Below are positions 1-9,289 of a DNA stretch of 64,000 nt, piece after piece. A model generated the notes under the pieces. That model was given only the letters and a program-made list of their open reading frames with translations. It made no database searches and had not been told where the DNA came from. Source of the stretch: Acidobacteriota bacterium (GTDB taxonomy: Bacteria > Acidobacteriota > Vicinamibacteria > Vicinamibacterales > CAVVIG01); contig JAFDVO010000014.1 of the NCBI GenBank assembly GCA_018268955.1, forward strand, positions 51,705-115,704. Reading direction: 5' to 3'. Position numbers and translations under genes: made by a program. Each line of letters opens with the position of its first letter. The first letter of the stretch is position 1.

Positions 1-705
1 CGCGTCGGGGTGAGACGTGGCTGGCGTGTGCTCGAGGTCGGGCCCGGACAGGGCTCGCTCCACATGGAGCTCCGTCGTCGGGTTGGTGGTACCGTCGACG
101 CGGTCGAGCGCTCGGAAGCGTTCGCGTCGCAACTCGAGCAGCGGGTCCGGCGTGATGGCCTCGGCCCGAGCCGCATCTTCTTCTCGGATCTCATCGACGC
201 GGATCTGCCGGCCAACACCTACGACTTCATCTTCGCCCGCTGGGTCTTCCTCTTCCTCCCGGATCCCGCTGCGCACGTGAAGCTCCTCGCACGCGCGCTG
301 AAGCCGGGCGGCATCCTCGCCGTGCAGGACTACCACCGCGACACGTTCATGCTCGTACCGAAGCCGCAGGACTGGGACGCCTTCATCACGGCTGACCGGG
401 CCTTCTTCGCATCACAAGGGGGGAACGTCAGCATTGGCGTTCACCTGCCCGCGATGATGAAGGCGGCGGGATTGAGGGTGACCGGCATCGAGCAGACCAC
501 CAAAGATGGCCACCCCGGGTCGCCCACGTGGAACTGGGTCACGAACTACGTGCTGTCGGTGATCGACCGCCTCGACCACTCACCGGCCTTTCCACGCACG
601 GCGGCCGCACGCCTCAAGCGCGAGTGGCTCGCGCTCGGACGCAATCGGTCGACGCTGCTGATTGCGCCATGCGTGCTGGACGTCATCGGACAGAAGCCCA
701 GGTAA
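1..705 (+). CDS. class I SAM-dependent methyltransferase, 5' truncated by window edge
   Basis: The reading frame is open to the first base of the window, so the true start is probably upstream; an internal GTG at 10 is the first usable start inside. The fold begins with the SAM-binding motif I (VLEVGPGQGS) and an acidic end of strand beta-2 (VDAVERSE). A motif near FARWVFLFLPDP and the post-motif LKPGGILAVQDY follow, the usual order of a Methyltransf_11/25 domain. The substrate cannot be read from the sequence; this branch includes small-molecule and ubiquinone-type methyltransferases. It converges with the diguanylate cyclase gene, and the two are separated by an 8-bp-period repeat array. 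Confidence 0.8.
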   Translation, partial: RVGVRRGWRVLEVGPGQGSLHMELRRRVGGTVDAVERSEAFASQLEQRVRRDGLGPSRIFFSDLIDADLPANTYDFIFARWVFLFLPDPAAHVKLLARALKPGGILAVQDYHRDTFMLVPKPQDWDAFITADRAFFASQGGNVSIGVHLPAMMKAAGLRVTGIEQTTKDGHPGSPTWNWVTNYVLSVIDRLDHSPAFPRTAAARLKREWLALGRNRSTLLIAPCVLDVIGQKPR

Positions 706-784
706 TGTAGAAACGCTGTAATGCAGGAATGCAGGAATGCAGAAATGCAGGAATGCAGAAACGCGGAACGCACAAACGAAGAGA
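705..784 (+). repeat. intergenic tandem array, 8-bp period (ATGCAGRA-like)
   Basis: About ten consecutive octamers run from the stop of the methyltransferase gene to the end of the convergent cyclase gene. Five are ATGCAGGA or ATGCAGAA (721-760). The flanking units are degenerate: ATGTAGAA and ACGCTGTA on the left, ACGCGGAA and CGCACAAA on the right. The same octamer, in the other orientation, makes up the array at 26652-26748. Confidence 0.85.
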
Positions 785-793
785 CGAGGAAGC

Positions 794-2188
794 CTATTCC
801 TCCCAGGCGCCGGCGATGACGCTCTTGCGTCCGCCCATGGCCTTGGCGCGATAGAGCGCGCGATCGGCCTCGGCACTGAGATCCCTGAGCGGCGTCGACG
901 CATCGGGGCTGATGGCAATCCCGACGCTCGCGCCAACGCGGATGGTGTGACCGTGGGCGGTGATCGGCTCGCTGATCGCGTCGACGATGGCGTCGGCCAA
1001 TAGCAGCGCGCCCGCGGGACCATCCACGCCGACCTGCACGACCGCGAATTCGTCTCCGCCCATGCGCAGCACCACATCGCCCTGCCGTGTGGATCGGCGC
1101 AGCCGTTCCGCGACGACGCGGAGCACCTCGTCGCCGAAGAGATGGCCGTGGTTGTCGTTGACCGGCTTGAAGCGGTCGAGGTCGATGTAGTGGAACGCCA
1201 CTCCCGGTGAGGAATGCCGACGGTCGGCGTCCTGCTCCAGAAGCCGATTGAGCACGTGACGGTTCGGGAGGCCGGTGAGCGGATCCGTGTCGGCCCGGCG
1301 GCGCAGGTCCGCCATGGCCATCTCTTCCGACACATCGCGAAGAATCGCGTTGGCCAGCAGCCCGTCCCCCAGCTCTCGTCGACGGAACTCGACCTGCAGT
1401 TCTGCTGGGAAGGCGGTCCCCGTCGCGGCACGGAGCCCGCGCACACGCCAGACCCGCCCCTGTGTCGGCGACTGCGTCAATGCCGCGGCCACGTGATCGC
1501 GATCCTCGGCGACGACGAAGCGCAGCAGCGCCTCGAGCGATGTCGGCACCTCGCCGGCGCGCGCGACCGCGAACACGCTCGCGAACATCGCGTCGCACTC
1601 GAGCCGGTCCTCGTCCACGTCGTACTCGAGGCCGCACGCCCAGGCGATCTGCTGGACGTGACGGCACCGCGCGCTCAGGTCGAGGTAGTGCTCGAGGACG
1701 CGGCGCTGCCGCATCACGGACCAGATCCGCGCGCCGATCATCTCGAGCAGCTCGACGTCCGCGCGGTCGTAGTCGGTCGCCTTGTTGCCAACGCCGAGCA
1801 GCATCCGCACGCGACCAGCGTCGACGACCGGTATGCCGAGGTGGCGGATCAGGCGGGAGTGTCCGGGAGGCAGCCCCCGTGCTCCCGCATAGTGCTCGTA
1901 GTCGTTGTGGATGACAGGACGCCCGAAGCGGGCCGAGTCCGCCCAGATACCGGCATCCGCGACAGGGTAGTGGCGGTCGTAGACCGCCGTACACCCGAGC
2001 AGCGTCTCCTGTGACCAGGCGCCAAGCTCGATCGTGTTCTGGTCGTCGTTGAGGAAATGCAGGTAGGCGATACGACTGTCGGTCGCGCGCTGCGCGATGT
2101 CGACGCCAAGCTGGGCAATATCGGCGCTGCCCAGATCGGTGCTCAGCTGCTCGAGCTCCCGGACGACGGCGAGGAGTCCACTGCCCAT
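794..2188 (-). CDS. GAF-GGDEF diguanylate cyclase
   Basis: Predicted to make cyclic di-GMP from two GTP in the cytoplasm. The 464-residue protein has an N-terminal GAF-like sensor (about 10-160), a PAS-like middle part (about 165-290) and a C-terminal GGDEF domain (about 300-460) opening with DPLTGLPNRH. The catalytic motif is intact (GGDEF at 377-381). An inhibitory I-site RxxD (R368, D371) lies exactly five residues before it, so product feedback is expected. There is no transmembrane segment, so it is a soluble sensor-cyclase. I chose the ATG at 2188; the open frame extends 14 codons further without a better start. It lies 87 bp downstream of the HlyD gene on the same strand and could be cotranscribed. 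Confidence 0.9.
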   Translation of the reverse strand: MGSGLLAVVRELEQLSTDLGSADIAQLGVDIAQRATDSRIAYLHFLNDDQNTIELGAWSQETLLGCTAVYDRHYPVADAGIWADSARFGRPVIHNDYEHYAGARGLPPGHSRLIRHLGIPVVDAGRVRMLLGVGNKATDYDRADVELLEMIGARIWSVMRQRRVLEHYLDLSARCRHVQQIAWACGLEYDVDEDRLECDAMFASVFAVARAGEVPTSLEALLRFVVAEDRDHVAAALTQSPTQGRVWRVRGLRAATGTAFPAELQVEFRRRELGDGLLANAILRDVSEEMAMADLRRRADTDPLTGLPNRHVLNRLLEQDADRRHSSPGVAFHYIDLDRFKPVNDNHGHLFGDEVLRVVAERLRRSTRQGDVVLRMGGDEFAVVQVGVDGPAGALLLADAIVDAISEPITAHGHTIRVGASVGIAISPDASTPLRDLSAEADRALYRAKAMGGRKSVIAGAWEE

Positions 2189-2275
2189 GGCCGGTCTCCG
2201 ATCCGCGGCGATCGGCTGTCCATTACACAATACACCCCTTCGACGCGCGGCAGGCGGGGTGAATTGTCCGTCGCG

Positions 2276-3481
2276 TCATGGGGCGTTCCCCGATGTGCGA
2301 CGTTCGACGCGCACCCCGGCTGAGATCGTGTCTCCGGGGTGGACGATCACGGGCGTGCCCGGCTCGAGGCCCGAGGCGATTTCGGCCTCGCGTCCGTTCT
2401 GGTGACCGAGCGTCACGGGTAACTGGACCGCACGTCCGTCCTGAACGGTGTAGACAGCCCACTGCTCACCGACGCGGATGAGCGCTGACGTGGGCACCTT
2501 CGTCACGTCCCCCGCTTCCCAGATGACGATCCGGGCCTCGACCCGGTACCCGTCGCCGAGCGCTTTCCAGGCATTCTCCGGGTCGGCGAACTCCAGGATG
2601 ACGTTGACCCGCTGCTCCTCGACACCAAGCGCCGACACTTTCGTGAACCCGGACGGTTCGACGCGGCGCACCCGGGCGTCGAGCGTCCGATCGCCTCCCC
2701 ATTGATCGACCAGCACGCGCGCGCCCGGCTTCACGCGCACGGCATCGAGGGACAGCAGGTCCACCACGATTTCGAGCTGTGCGGGATCCCCGACCTCCAG
2801 CAGGGGGTCGCCCGCAGGAACCACGGCTTCGCTCTCGCGCACGCGCTTCAGCACCACGCCGTCGACCGGGGACGTGACGGGCACCACACGTCCGCCACGC
2901 TCGGCCGCCGGCGGCGCCAGCGTGGCCTGCGCCCGCCCGACGTCCGCGGCTGCCGCGCGCAGGGCGAACGCGGCGGCATTGAGCTGCTCGCGCGCCGTGG
3001 CGACGTCCGCTTCGCGCGATTCCACCTGCTGTGCTGTTGCCAGGCTTTCAGCGGCCAGGCGGCGGACCCGCTCCAGCTCGCGTTCCGCCTGTGCGACAAG
3101 CGCGCGCACGCGCTGCTCCTCGGCGCGCACGCGCCCCTCCGCGGCTCGCGCGCTCGCGAGCGTTGCTTCGGCTTCGGCGCGCGATCGCACATCGAGCAGC
3201 GGAGGCGCCTCGGGCCTGATCTGCGCGACGGCCTGCCCTGCCCGGACACGATCGCCTGGCTCGAGCTCGATACGCAGGACCCGACCGGCAACGGGAGCTC
3301 CGATGATGAACCGGTCGCGTACGCGCGTCCGCCCTTCTTCGTCGACGGTGACCAGCAGCGGCCCGCGGGTCGCCTCCGTGGTCTCCACCGGAACCGACTT
3401 CGGCCACAGCGCGATGGCAAGGAGACCAGCGACGACGAGCAGCGCCAGCCAGAGGCGCACGTTCCGCAGCAGGCGCAGCAT
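2276..3481 (-). CDS. HlyD/RND-type periplasmic adaptor of an ABC exporter
   Basis: A 401-residue membrane-fusion protein. There is one N-terminal membrane anchor (about 8-27), then a lipoyl/barrel-sandwich half starting near [19 protein letters not shown], a long alanine/arginine-rich coiled coil (about 100-200), and the second barrel-sandwich half ([12 protein letters not shown]). The C-terminal beta-barrel and membrane-proximal parts follow. It is last in an ATPase-permease-adaptor operon, 3 bp after the permease. The arrangement matches DevBCA/MacAB-type pumps that move substrates from the inner membrane or periplasm outward. No TolC partner is encoded here, so one from elsewhere (for example 29924-31255) would be needed. 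The substrate is unknown. Confidence 0.88.
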   Translation of the reverse strand: MLRLLRNVRLWLALLVVAGLLAIALWPKSVPVETTEATRGPLLVTVDEEGRTRVRDRFIIGAPVAGRVLRIELEPGDRVRAGQAVAQIRPEAPPLLDVRSRAEAEATLASARAAEGRVRAEEQRVRALVAQAERELERVRRLAAESLATAQQVESREADVATAREQLNAAAFALRAAAADVGRAQATLAPPAAERGGRVVPVTSPVDGVVLKRVRESEAVVPAGDPLLEVGDPAQLEIVVDLLSLDAVRVKPGARVLVDQWGGDRTLDARVRRVEPSGFTKVSALGVEEQRVNVILEFADPENAWKALGDGYRVEARIVIWEAGDVTKVPTSALIRVGEQWAVYTVQDGRAVQLPVTLGHQNGREAEIASGLEPGTPVIVHPGDTISAGVRVERRTSGNAP

Positions 3482-3484
3482 CGG

Positions 3485-5860
3485 CTACTCCCTCCTCTTC
3501 AGGACGGCGACGAGGTCGAGCCGGTCGAGGCGGCGCCGTACGACGAACCCGGACAGCGCGGCCGCGCCGATGACAACGAGGAAGGCCCACGCGATCGTCG
3601 AGGGGGACGCGACGAACGACAGGCGATACAGCTCGTTGCTGAAGCTCGACATGATGAACTGCCCCAGGCCGTACCCGATGACCGCGCCGGGCACCAGCGC
3701 GGCGGTCGTGAGCACGGCGAGTTCCCCGAGCAGGATCAGCGAGATCTCCGCGCGCGTGAACCCGAGCACGCGAAGGCTCGCGAGCTCATGGCTGCGTTCC
3801 GACAGTGACACCCGTGCGGCGTTGTAGACGACGCCGAAGGCGATGATGCCGGCAAACAGCACGTTGAAGAAGATCTGCAGGTTCATCGTCTCGGCTGTCG
3901 TGTCACGGAAGTTCCGGATGGTCAGTTCGCGCAGGGCGACGCCGGCCACCGCGGGCATCGCCTTCATCGATCCATAGAAGCGGCCGAGCGCCTCGGGGTC
4001 GACCGTCACAGCCGCTCCGGTCACCGTGTCTCCCTCGCCGAGGAGCCGATGCAAGGCGTCCTGCTGCATGTAGGCCTGCAGTCCAATGCTGTCATCGACC
4101 AGCAGGCGCACGGGAACGTCGAGCACCGGTCGCCGCCCTTCGAGCACCGAGACCTGCACGGCGTCGCCGGGGACGACCTGCAGGAGTTCCCCCAGCTTCT
4201 CCGAGAGCGCGAGCCCGTCTGGCGGTGGACTGATCACGCGTCCGGAGCGATCGACGATCCGGGTGAGGGTCGGCCGCTCGGCCACGCCTGTAATCGCCAG
4301 CGTGCGGCTGCGAGCCCCGGCCCGGAGCCGAACCGGCACGCTGCGCGTCGGCTCGACGTCGAGCGTCCCTGGGATGTGCCGCACGTCGAAGGCGACCCGC
4401 GCAGACCGCGGCTGGGCGAAGGAGATCGTGGCGTCCTGGCGCATCGCGAGGACGAACTGCTGCTGAATCAGCCGCTCCATCACGTCGATGAACGACAGGC
4501 CCACGACGAGCACGGCCACGGCGAACGCAATGCCGATGACCGACACCAGTGTGCGCACGGGCTGCCGCTCGAGGTTGCGCAGGACGATCCGTGACGCCAT
4601 CGGGAGACGCAGCGTCCCCTCGAGCACGCTCCGCCGATAGCGCACCGGCGACTCCGGTCGCATGGCTTCGGCCGGCGGGATCCGCACGGCGCGGCGGACC
4701 GCCGACCAGGCGCCAAGCGCCGCAACTGCGAGCGCGCCGAAGAGCGACACGACGGCGACGTCGGTCGACATGCGGTAGTAGAGCACCGGGAACCGGAAGT
4801 ACTCGTTGTAGAGGCCGATCATGCCGGCGCCAAGCCAGGCCCCGGCCGCAATTCCCCCAAGCGCACCAGCGGCCGCAATCACCAGCCCCCACTTGATGTA
4901 GTGCCACGCGATGGCGCCGTTCGCGAAGCCGAGGGCCTTCAGCGACGCGATCTGTGAGCGCTGGAGCGACAGAGCGCGCGTGAGGGCCACGTTGAGGATG
5001 AACGCGGCGACCGACAGGAAGATCAGCGGCGTAATGAACCCGAACGTCTGCAACTGCGACAGCTCGTTCTCGAGCGTCCAGCCCGATGGCTGCTGCGTCT
5101 GGGGCACGGCACCGAGGCCGCCATACGGTTCGAGGATCCGGTCCACGCCGGCAATCACGTCTGCTGAAGAGGCCCCGCGACCGAGCGCAATCGAGACGTC
5201 GTTGAAGCCGCCCTCCATGTCGAACGCCGACGCCAGCGCGGTGCCGTTCATCCAGAAGATGCCGAAGCGCCGCTTGTCCGGAAACACATCACCGGGCCGC
5301 ACGGCGAACACGTACTCGGGTGAGAGTGCGATCCCAACGATCGTGAGCCAGCGCCTCCGTCCGTTGATGAGCGCCGCGACGCGGTCGCCAGGGCCGAAGC
5401 CATGCGCCTCGCAGAACATCTCGCTCGCGAGCACTTCATCCGGCCGCGCGGGATCGACCCAGCGGCCCCGGCGGAGGAAGAGGTCGTTCAGTGCGGGCCG
5501 CCCGCGGTCCGGAAGCGAGATCAGCCGCCCAGTCGCCGGCTCGTCCATGCCCGGAACATCGAGCGTCACGTCGGCGACCACACGGGTCATGACCCGCTCG
5601 ACACCGGGCAGCGCCTCGAGCCGCGCCCGCACGCTGTTCGGCGCCCGCTTCAGCGACGTGAAGACGTCGGCGAACCGCGCCGTGTCGTAGTACTCCGCAC
5701 GGGTCTGCTGCAGGGACGAGAAGTTGGACAGGTACGTCACGAACATCGTCACGCCCGCGGCAACCACGACCGCAATGGCGAGCGCCTGCCCTTTCATCTC
5801 CCACAGGTCGCGCAGGAGCTTGCGGTCCAGGATCCCGACGACGCGCGGCATCCTCACCAC
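3485..5860 (-). CDS. ABC transporter permease with two FtsX/MacB domains
   Basis: A 791-residue inner-membrane permease. An N-terminal transmembrane helix (about 25-50) is followed by a large periplasmic domain (about 60-240). A three-helix FtsX block begins near [21 protein letters not shown], a second periplasmic domain follows, and a second FtsX block ends near [16 protein letters not shown]. The duplicated layout is that of large DevC/LolC-like permeases of mechanotransmission ABC systems. Its start overlaps the end of the ATPase gene by 7 bp, indicating translational coupling; an ATG three codons in ([11 protein letters not shown]) is an alternative start. Partners are the ATPase at 5854-6576 and the adaptor at 2276-3481. 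Confidence 0.88.
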   Translation of the reverse strand: MVRMPRVVGILDRKLLRDLWEMKGQALAIAVVVAAGVTMFVTYLSNFSSLQQTRAEYYDTARFADVFTSLKRAPNSVRARLEALPGVERVMTRVVADVTLDVPGMDEPATGRLISLPDRGRPALNDLFLRRGRWVDPARPDEVLASEMFCEAHGFGPGDRVAALINGRRRWLTIVGIALSPEYVFAVRPGDVFPDKRRFGIFWMNGTALASAFDMEGGFNDVSIALGRGASSADVIAGVDRILEPYGGLGAVPQTQQPSGWTLENELSQLQTFGFITPLIFLSVAAFILNVALTRALSLQRSQIASLKALGFANGAIAWHYIKWGLVIAAAGALGGIAAGAWLGAGMIGLYNEYFRFPVLYYRMSTDVAVVSLFGALAVAALGAWSAVRRAVRIPPAEAMRPESPVRYRRSVLEGTLRLPMASRIVLRNLERQPVRTLVSVIGIAFAVAVLVVGLSFIDVMERLIQQQFVLAMRQDATISFAQPRSARVAFDVRHIPGTLDVEPTRSVPVRLRAGARSRTLAITGVAERPTLTRIVDRSGRVISPPPDGLALSEKLGELLQVVPGDAVQVSVLEGRRPVLDVPVRLLVDDSIGLQAYMQQDALHRLLGEGDTVTGAAVTVDPEALGRFYGSMKAMPAVAGVALRELTIRNFRDTTAETMNLQIFFNVLFAGIIAFGVVYNAARVSLSERSHELASLRVLGFTRAEISLILLGELAVLTTAALVPGAVIGYGLGQFIMSSFSNELYRLSFVASPSTIAWAFLVVIGAAALSGFVVRRRLDRLDLVAVLKRRE

Positions 5861-6576
5861 TGCAGCTCCTCGACGCGCAGCTTGTGTGCGTTGGATTCCA
5901 CCGCGACCACGCGGCCGTCCGACAGCCGGACCACCCGGTCGGCGATGCCGGCAATCGCCGCATTGTGCGTGATGACGACGGTCGAGGTCCCGAGTTCCTG
6001 GTTGACGCGCGTGATCGCGTCGAGCACGACCGCGCCGGTCGTGATGTCCAGCGCGCCGGTCGGCTCATCGCACAGCAGGACGTCAGGCCGCTTGGCGATG
6101 GCACGAGCGATGGCCACGCGCTGCTGTTCCCCGCCGGACAGCTGCGCAGGGAAATGATCGAGCCGCCGACCGAGCCCGACGAGCGCGAGTGCGGCTTCCG
6201 GCGTCATCGAGCCGGTGGACAGCTCAGTGACCAGCGCGACGTTCTCCCGGGCGGTCAGGCTCGGAATCAGGTTGTAGAACTGGAAGACGAAGCCGACGTG
6301 ATCGCGGCGATACTGCGTAAGCGCCGACTCGCCCGCGGTCGTCAGGTTGTGATCCTTGTAGATCACGGAGCCGGATGTCGGCACGTCGAGGCCGCCGAGG
6401 ATGTTGAGGAGCGTCGACTTGCCGGACCCTGACGGCCCAAGGAGGACGACGAACTCGCCCGCGTAGAGGTCGAAATCGACGCCACGCAGCGCCTCCACCG
6501 TCACCTCGCCCATCTCGTAGGTCTTGCGCAGGTCCCGGGCGACGAAAACCGGCTCGCGCGTAGGCGCAGGGGTCAT
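5854..6576 (-). CDS. MacB/LolD-type ABC transporter ATPase
   Basis: A 240-residue nucleotide-binding subunit. It has Walker [10 protein letters not shown] near residue 50, the signature [14 protein letters not shown], Walker [13 protein letters not shown] and a switch histidine (VVITHN). The insertion-free length and the TGALD Walker B extension are typical of the MacB/LolD group. It is first in the three-gene exporter operon and energises the permease with which it overlaps. The start ATG at 6576 fits the usual N-terminus of the family. Confidence 0.93.
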   Translation of the reverse strand: MTPAPTREPVFVARDLRKTYEMGEVTVEALRGVDFDLYAGEFVVLLGPSGSGKSTLLNILGGLDVPTSGSVIYKDHNLTTAGESALTQYRRDHVGFVFQFYNLIPSLTARENVALVTELSTGSMTPEAALALVGLGRRLDHFPAQLSGGEQQRVAIARAIAKRPDVLLCDEPTGALDITTGAVVLDAITRVNQELGTSTVVITHNAAIAGIADRVVRLSDGRVVAVESNAHKLRVEELQW

Positions 6577-6629
6577 GGTGATCTCACCCGAGCCTAACGC
6601 CGCGACCGCGCTTCGCCAAGCCGGTTCGC

Positions 6630-7024
6630 TCAGGCGGGCTTCGCCGGCAGGTGATAGCAGGAGACGAACTTCAGCGCCTCCATGCGCTCGAAGTCACGAT
6701 CGAGGGACCAGACGAACCCACCGATGCCCGCGGCGAGCGATGCCACGAGCAGGTCCCTGATTCCGAAACGCTGCCCCGCGTCAGCGGCCCGTTCGACCCA
6801 GCCGGAAAGCGGCCGCCAGGTCTCTTCTCCGGAACGAGTTGGGGCAGTGCGGAGAGGGCGCGGAGGAACGCCCGACGATCGTGCTTCGCGACACCCGCCA
6901 GCAGTTCGAGGCGGACCGGCAGGGCGAGGGCCACCTCGTCTGCGTCGATCAGCGAATCGAGCGTGTCGCCGATCCGGGCCTGTCGACGGGCGGCAATCCA
7001 GACCGACGTGTCGACGACGATCAC
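6630..7024 (-). pseudogene. vapC: vapC-like PIN toxin gene interrupted by a frameshift
   Basis: The gene starts at a GTG (7024) that overlaps the vapB stop. It encodes a normal PIN N-terminus, MIVVDTSVWIAARRQA, with the first catalytic Asp and a conserved Glu in LPVRLELLAG. After about residue 66 (LVPEK) this frame becomes an unrelated Arg/Ser-rich tail. The -1 frame from the same point (about 6820) carries the missing PIN half: TWRPLSGWVERAADAGQRFG, then [21 protein letters not shown] and a stop at 6630. One lost base near the GAGAAGAGA stretch explains the break, and repairing it gives a protein of about 131 residues, normal for VapC. The toxin, a ribonuclease in this family, is therefore probably inactive unless the break is a sequencing error. 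Confidence 0.8.
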
Positions 7025-7227
7025 CGTGTGCCGCGTTCCCGCCGGCGGAGCTGCGTGGGATCGAAGGTGTACTCCACGCGGCGCACCAGCTTCTTCAGGT
7101 CTTCCATCCTGCTGCGACGGTCGACCTCGCGCAGCGCGAAGACCACGGTGTCGGTCTTCGACCTGAAGCCGATCGCTTCACGAGCCTCGTCTATCAAATC
7201 GGCGGGCAGGTCCAGCGTCGTGCGCAT
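7021..7227 (-). CDS. vapB: VapB-type antitoxin
   Basis: A 68-residue protein beginning MRTTLDLPADLIDEA, the ribbon-helix-helix start of VapB/type II antitoxins, which bind the operator and neutralise the PIN ribonuclease. The acidic and basic C-terminal half would wrap the toxin. It overlaps the toxin gene by 4 bp (GTGA), the standard coupled arrangement. With the toxin frameshifted, this may be a surviving orphan antitoxin. Its ATG lies only about 8 bp from the predicted -10 box. Confidence 0.85.
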   Translation of the reverse strand: MRTTLDLPADLIDEAREAIGFRSKTDTVVFALREVDRRSRMEDLKKLVRRVEYTFDPTQLRRRERGTR

Positions 7228-7235
7228 ATGAATCG

Positions 7236-7264
7236 ATGCTAATCGTATGCTCCCAGCGCGTCAA
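7236..7264 (-). promoter_or_regulatory. predicted vapB promoter
   Basis: On the minus strand a TTGACG -35 box (7264-7259) is followed after 17 bp by TAGCAT (7241-7236). The expected transcription start is about 7229-7230, almost on the vapB ATG at 7227, which suggests a leaderless or nearly leaderless mRNA. Two direct near-repeats (GCATACGAT and GCATCGAT) overlap the -10 region and could be antitoxin binding sites. Confidence 0.5.
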
Positions 7265-7296
7265 AAATCGGGTCTTTCGTATGCAGCAGACCGGAG

Positions 7297-8025
7297 ATGC
7301 GGAGCGCCGGGACTATGCTGGGTGCCGTGTCGATCGCGATCATCGACGAGACCCCACACGAGCTCGTCGTCGTCAAGCCGGCGGGGCTGGCGAGCGAGCA
7401 CACGCGGGATCCGAAGGCGGACTCGCTTGTGTTCCGGCTCCGGCAGCAGGGTTTCGACGGACTGCGTCTCGTCCACCGGCTCGACGGCCCGGCGTGCGGC
7501 CTGATGCTCATCGCGCGGACACTCGACGCTGCGCGGCACTACTCCGGCGAAATCGAGCGGCGACAGTGGCACAAGTGGTACGTCGCGCGCGTGGCCGCGC
7601 CGGTCGACGTCGCACGAACGCTTGTCGGCCAGCACAAGGCCTATCTCACGACCGAGGGCCGGTCGGCGCTCGTGGTGCGCTCCGGCGGCAAGCCGTCGTT
7701 CCTCGACATCGAGGCGGTTGCGCCGGCGCCCGGATACCCTGACGCGTCCGACGTGCTCATCGAACTGCACACTGGCCGGTTCCACCAGATCCGGGTGATG
7801 CTGGCGCACCTCGGCGCGCCGCTCGTCGGCGATGAACGGTACGGTGGTCCGCCGCCAGCGCCGCTCTACCTCGAACACGTCATGCTCGCCGCCCGCCCGT
7901 TCGGATCAGATGGATGGAAGCGCTGGCTCGCGCCCGAGCACCGCGATCGTCCGACGTGGGATCGTGCCCTCGGCGATGCGCTGGAGAGTCAGGCCCGAAC
8001 GCTCGCGACGATCCTCAACCAATAG
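7297..8025 (+). CDS. RluA-family RNA pseudouridine synthase
   Basis: Converts specific uridines in rRNA or tRNA to pseudouridine. The family motif LVHRLDGPACGLMLIAR carries the catalytic Asp (about residue 63). The C-terminal GRFHQIRVMLAHLGAPLVGD is the conserved TGRxHQIRxHxxxxGxPIxGD block. There is no S4 domain, so it belongs to the short catalytic-only RluA branch; the exact target cannot be assigned. The start is uncertain: ATGs at 7297 and 7315 and a GTG at 7327 are in frame, none with a strong ribosome binding site. Confidence 0.85.
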   Translation: MRSAGTMLGAVSIAIIDETPHELVVVKPAGLASEHTRDPKADSLVFRLRQQGFDGLRLVHRLDGPACGLMLIARTLDAARHYSGEIERRQWHKWYVARVAAPVDVARTLVGQHKAYLTTEGRSALVVRSGGKPSFLDIEAVAPAPGYPDASDVLIELHTGRFHQIRVMLAHLGAPLVGDERYGGPPPAPLYLEHVMLAARPFGSDGWKRWLAPEHRDRPTWDRALGDALESQARTLATILNQ

Positions 8026-8062
8026 ATTGCTGATTGCGAATGGCGGTGGCCACGCTGGCTGC

Positions 8063-9097
8063 TCACGCCTGCGTGCGCCGCGAGAACAGCACCGCAGCCA
8101 CACGCCCGCGCTCGCGCACGTCGATTGGCCATGTGGGCAGGCGCTCCCACTTCACGCGGCGCCCGAGGGCGTCTTCGATGAGATCCCGCAGTGCGTCACC
8201 GGTGGCAAGCTCCCGCGCGTTCGTTGCCGCGAAGATACGCCCTCCCGGCGTGAGCACCTTCGCTGCCGCCTGCACGAGCGCTGGATAGCCGGAAACCGCC
8301 TTCCACGGCTTTCGCTTGCGGCGCACGTCGCCGGCTGCGAAGGTGGGCGGGTCCAGAATGACGAGGTCGAACCGCTCCTCCGGCTTTCGTGCGGCCCACG
8401 CAAGGAACTCGAACGCGTCCATCGGGTAGAAGCGAGCGCGGTCCAGCGGCAGTGCGTTCAGTTCGAGGTTCCGTCGTCCCCACGCAAGATAGCGTGCGGA
8501 CACGTCAACGTTCGTGACGTGCGCGCCAGCCGCAACGAGCGGCACGGCGAACCCGCACGTGTACGCGAACAGGTTGAGCACTCGCGCCGGCTGAAGCGCG
8601 GCAAGTGCGCGGCGGTGTTCGCGGTGCTCGAGGAACAGGCCGGTCGAGAAGCCGTCGTACAGTCGCACCTCGAACTGCGCGCCGTGCTCGCGTATGGCGA
8701 TCGCCTCCGGTTGCGCGACACCAGCGCGCGGCATGGGCATCCTCGTCTCTTCCGGCGCCTGTCCGCCCAACCGGCTGCGATCGCGCACGAAGCGCTTCAC
8801 GTAGACCGACTCGACGTCGTGATCGCGCATGCCGTCGAGCGACGCCCTCGCCACCGTCGTCGCCGCCCCCTCATCCACCCCGGCATCGTCGTACACGTTG
8901 AGGACGAGTGCCGGGCCGTAGCGGTCGATGTAGATGCCGGGCAGATCGTCGCCCGCTCCGTCGACAATGCGGTAGGCGGTTGTGTCTGGGGACGCGAGCA
9001 GCGACGCCCGTACGTGCAGGGCTGCTGTCAGTGCGTCCCGAAAGCGTCTCGTGTCCACCGTGCAGCCATCGTTCTGCGATGTGGCCGGCGCGGTCAA
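8063..9097 (-). CDS. RlmI/RlmK-like class I rRNA methyltransferase
   Basis: A 344-residue SAM-dependent methyltransferase. The N-terminal part (about 35-90) has the DLPGIYIDRYGPALVL strand pattern of RlmI-type central domains. The Rossmann domain follows: motif I VLNLFAYTCGFAVPLVAAGA, motif II NVDVSARYLAWGRRN, and catalytic motif IV LVILDPPTFA. The family methylates cytosine C5 of 23S rRNA. A clear PUA domain at the N-terminus is not evident. The gene is divergent from the his operon, with 264 bp between the two; that gap holds the his leader. Confidence 0.85.
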   Translation of the reverse strand: MTAPATSQNDGCTVDTRRFRDALTAALHVRASLLASPDTTAYRIVDGAGDDLPGIYIDRYGPALVLNVYDDAGVDEGAATTVARASLDGMRDHDVESVYVKRFVRDRSRLGGQAPEETRMPMPRAGVAQPEAIAIREHGAQFEVRLYDGFSTGLFLEHREHRRALAALQPARVLNLFAYTCGFAVPLVAAGAHVTNVDVSARYLAWGRRNLELNALPLDRARFYPMDAFEFLAWAARKPEERFDLVILDPPTFAAGDVRRKRKPWKAVSGYPALVQAAAKVLTPGGRIFAATNARELATGDALRDLIEDALGRRVKWERLPTWPIDVRERGRVAAVLFSRRTQA

Positions 9098-9125
9098 GCG
9101 ACGCGTGTGGAGCGGGAAGTACTCG

Positions 9126-9155
9126 TTGACACGCGCGCGGCACTCCGGATACGCT
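9126..9155 (+). promoter_or_regulatory. predicted his operon promoter
   Basis: A perfect TTGACA -35 box (9126-9131) is followed after 18 bp by TACGCT (9150-9155), a TAnnnT -10 of the kind common in GC-rich genomes. The expected start of transcription is about 9161-9163, directly before the leader-peptide ATG at 9165. The leader would then be translated from a nearly leaderless transcript. Confidence 0.6.
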
Positions 9156-9164
9156 CAGCGGGAC

Positions 9165-9242
9165 ATGATCGTTCGCGTCCACCACCACGTGCATCATCAT
9201 CATCCGGCCGCTGCCGGGCAGGTGGAGTTGCGCGCACTGTAG
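9165..9242 (+). CDS. hisL: histidine operon leader peptide (7 His in 8 codons)
   Basis: A 25-codon open frame, MIVRVHHHVHHHHPAAAGQV plus five residues, ends in TAG at 9240-9242. Codons 6-13 (9180-9203) read HHHVHHHH, three CAC and four CAT. It sits between the predicted promoter and an intrinsic terminator upstream of hisI, exactly where an attenuation leader peptide belongs. Seven near-consecutive His codons in a short frame ahead of a histidine operon are hard to explain by chance. The role is to stall the ribosome when charged tRNA-His is scarce; it is not expected to function as a protein. Confidence 0.88.
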   Translation: MIVRVHHHVHHHHPAAAGQVELRAL

Positions 9243-9289
9243 GATCGGATCGACGAACGAACCGAGCGACATGCAACCCGCCTCCCGGC
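9204..9289 (+). promoter_or_regulatory. his attenuator: pause hairpin and antiterminator
   Basis: Segment 1 CCGGC (9204-9208) pairs with GCCGG (9213-9217) over a 4-nt loop, just after the last His codon. Segment 2 (9213-9225) can instead pair with 9278-9289. GCCGGG (9213-9218) is fully complementary to CCCGGC (9284-9289). After a one-base bulge, AGGTGG (9220-9225) pairs with CCGCCT (9278-9283) using one G-U. This 12-bp helix consumes the left arm and part of the right arm of the terminator. A ribosome stalled on the His codons would cover segment 1 and leave segment 2 free, favouring read-through. These pairings come from reading the sequence, without an energy calculation. Confidence 0.75.

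Noticed and set aside
10..705. GTG at 10 as true start of the first gene
   Set aside because: The frame is open to base 1 and the methyltransferase fold lacks its usual N-terminal helix, so the gene is probably truncated by the window.
705..784. CRISPR array
   Set aside because: Units are 8 bp, contiguous, with no unique spacers; no cas genes in the window.
6800..6840. Programmed -1 frameshift in vapC
   Set aside because: No slippery heptamer and no downstream pseudoknot obvious; a one-base loss is simpler.
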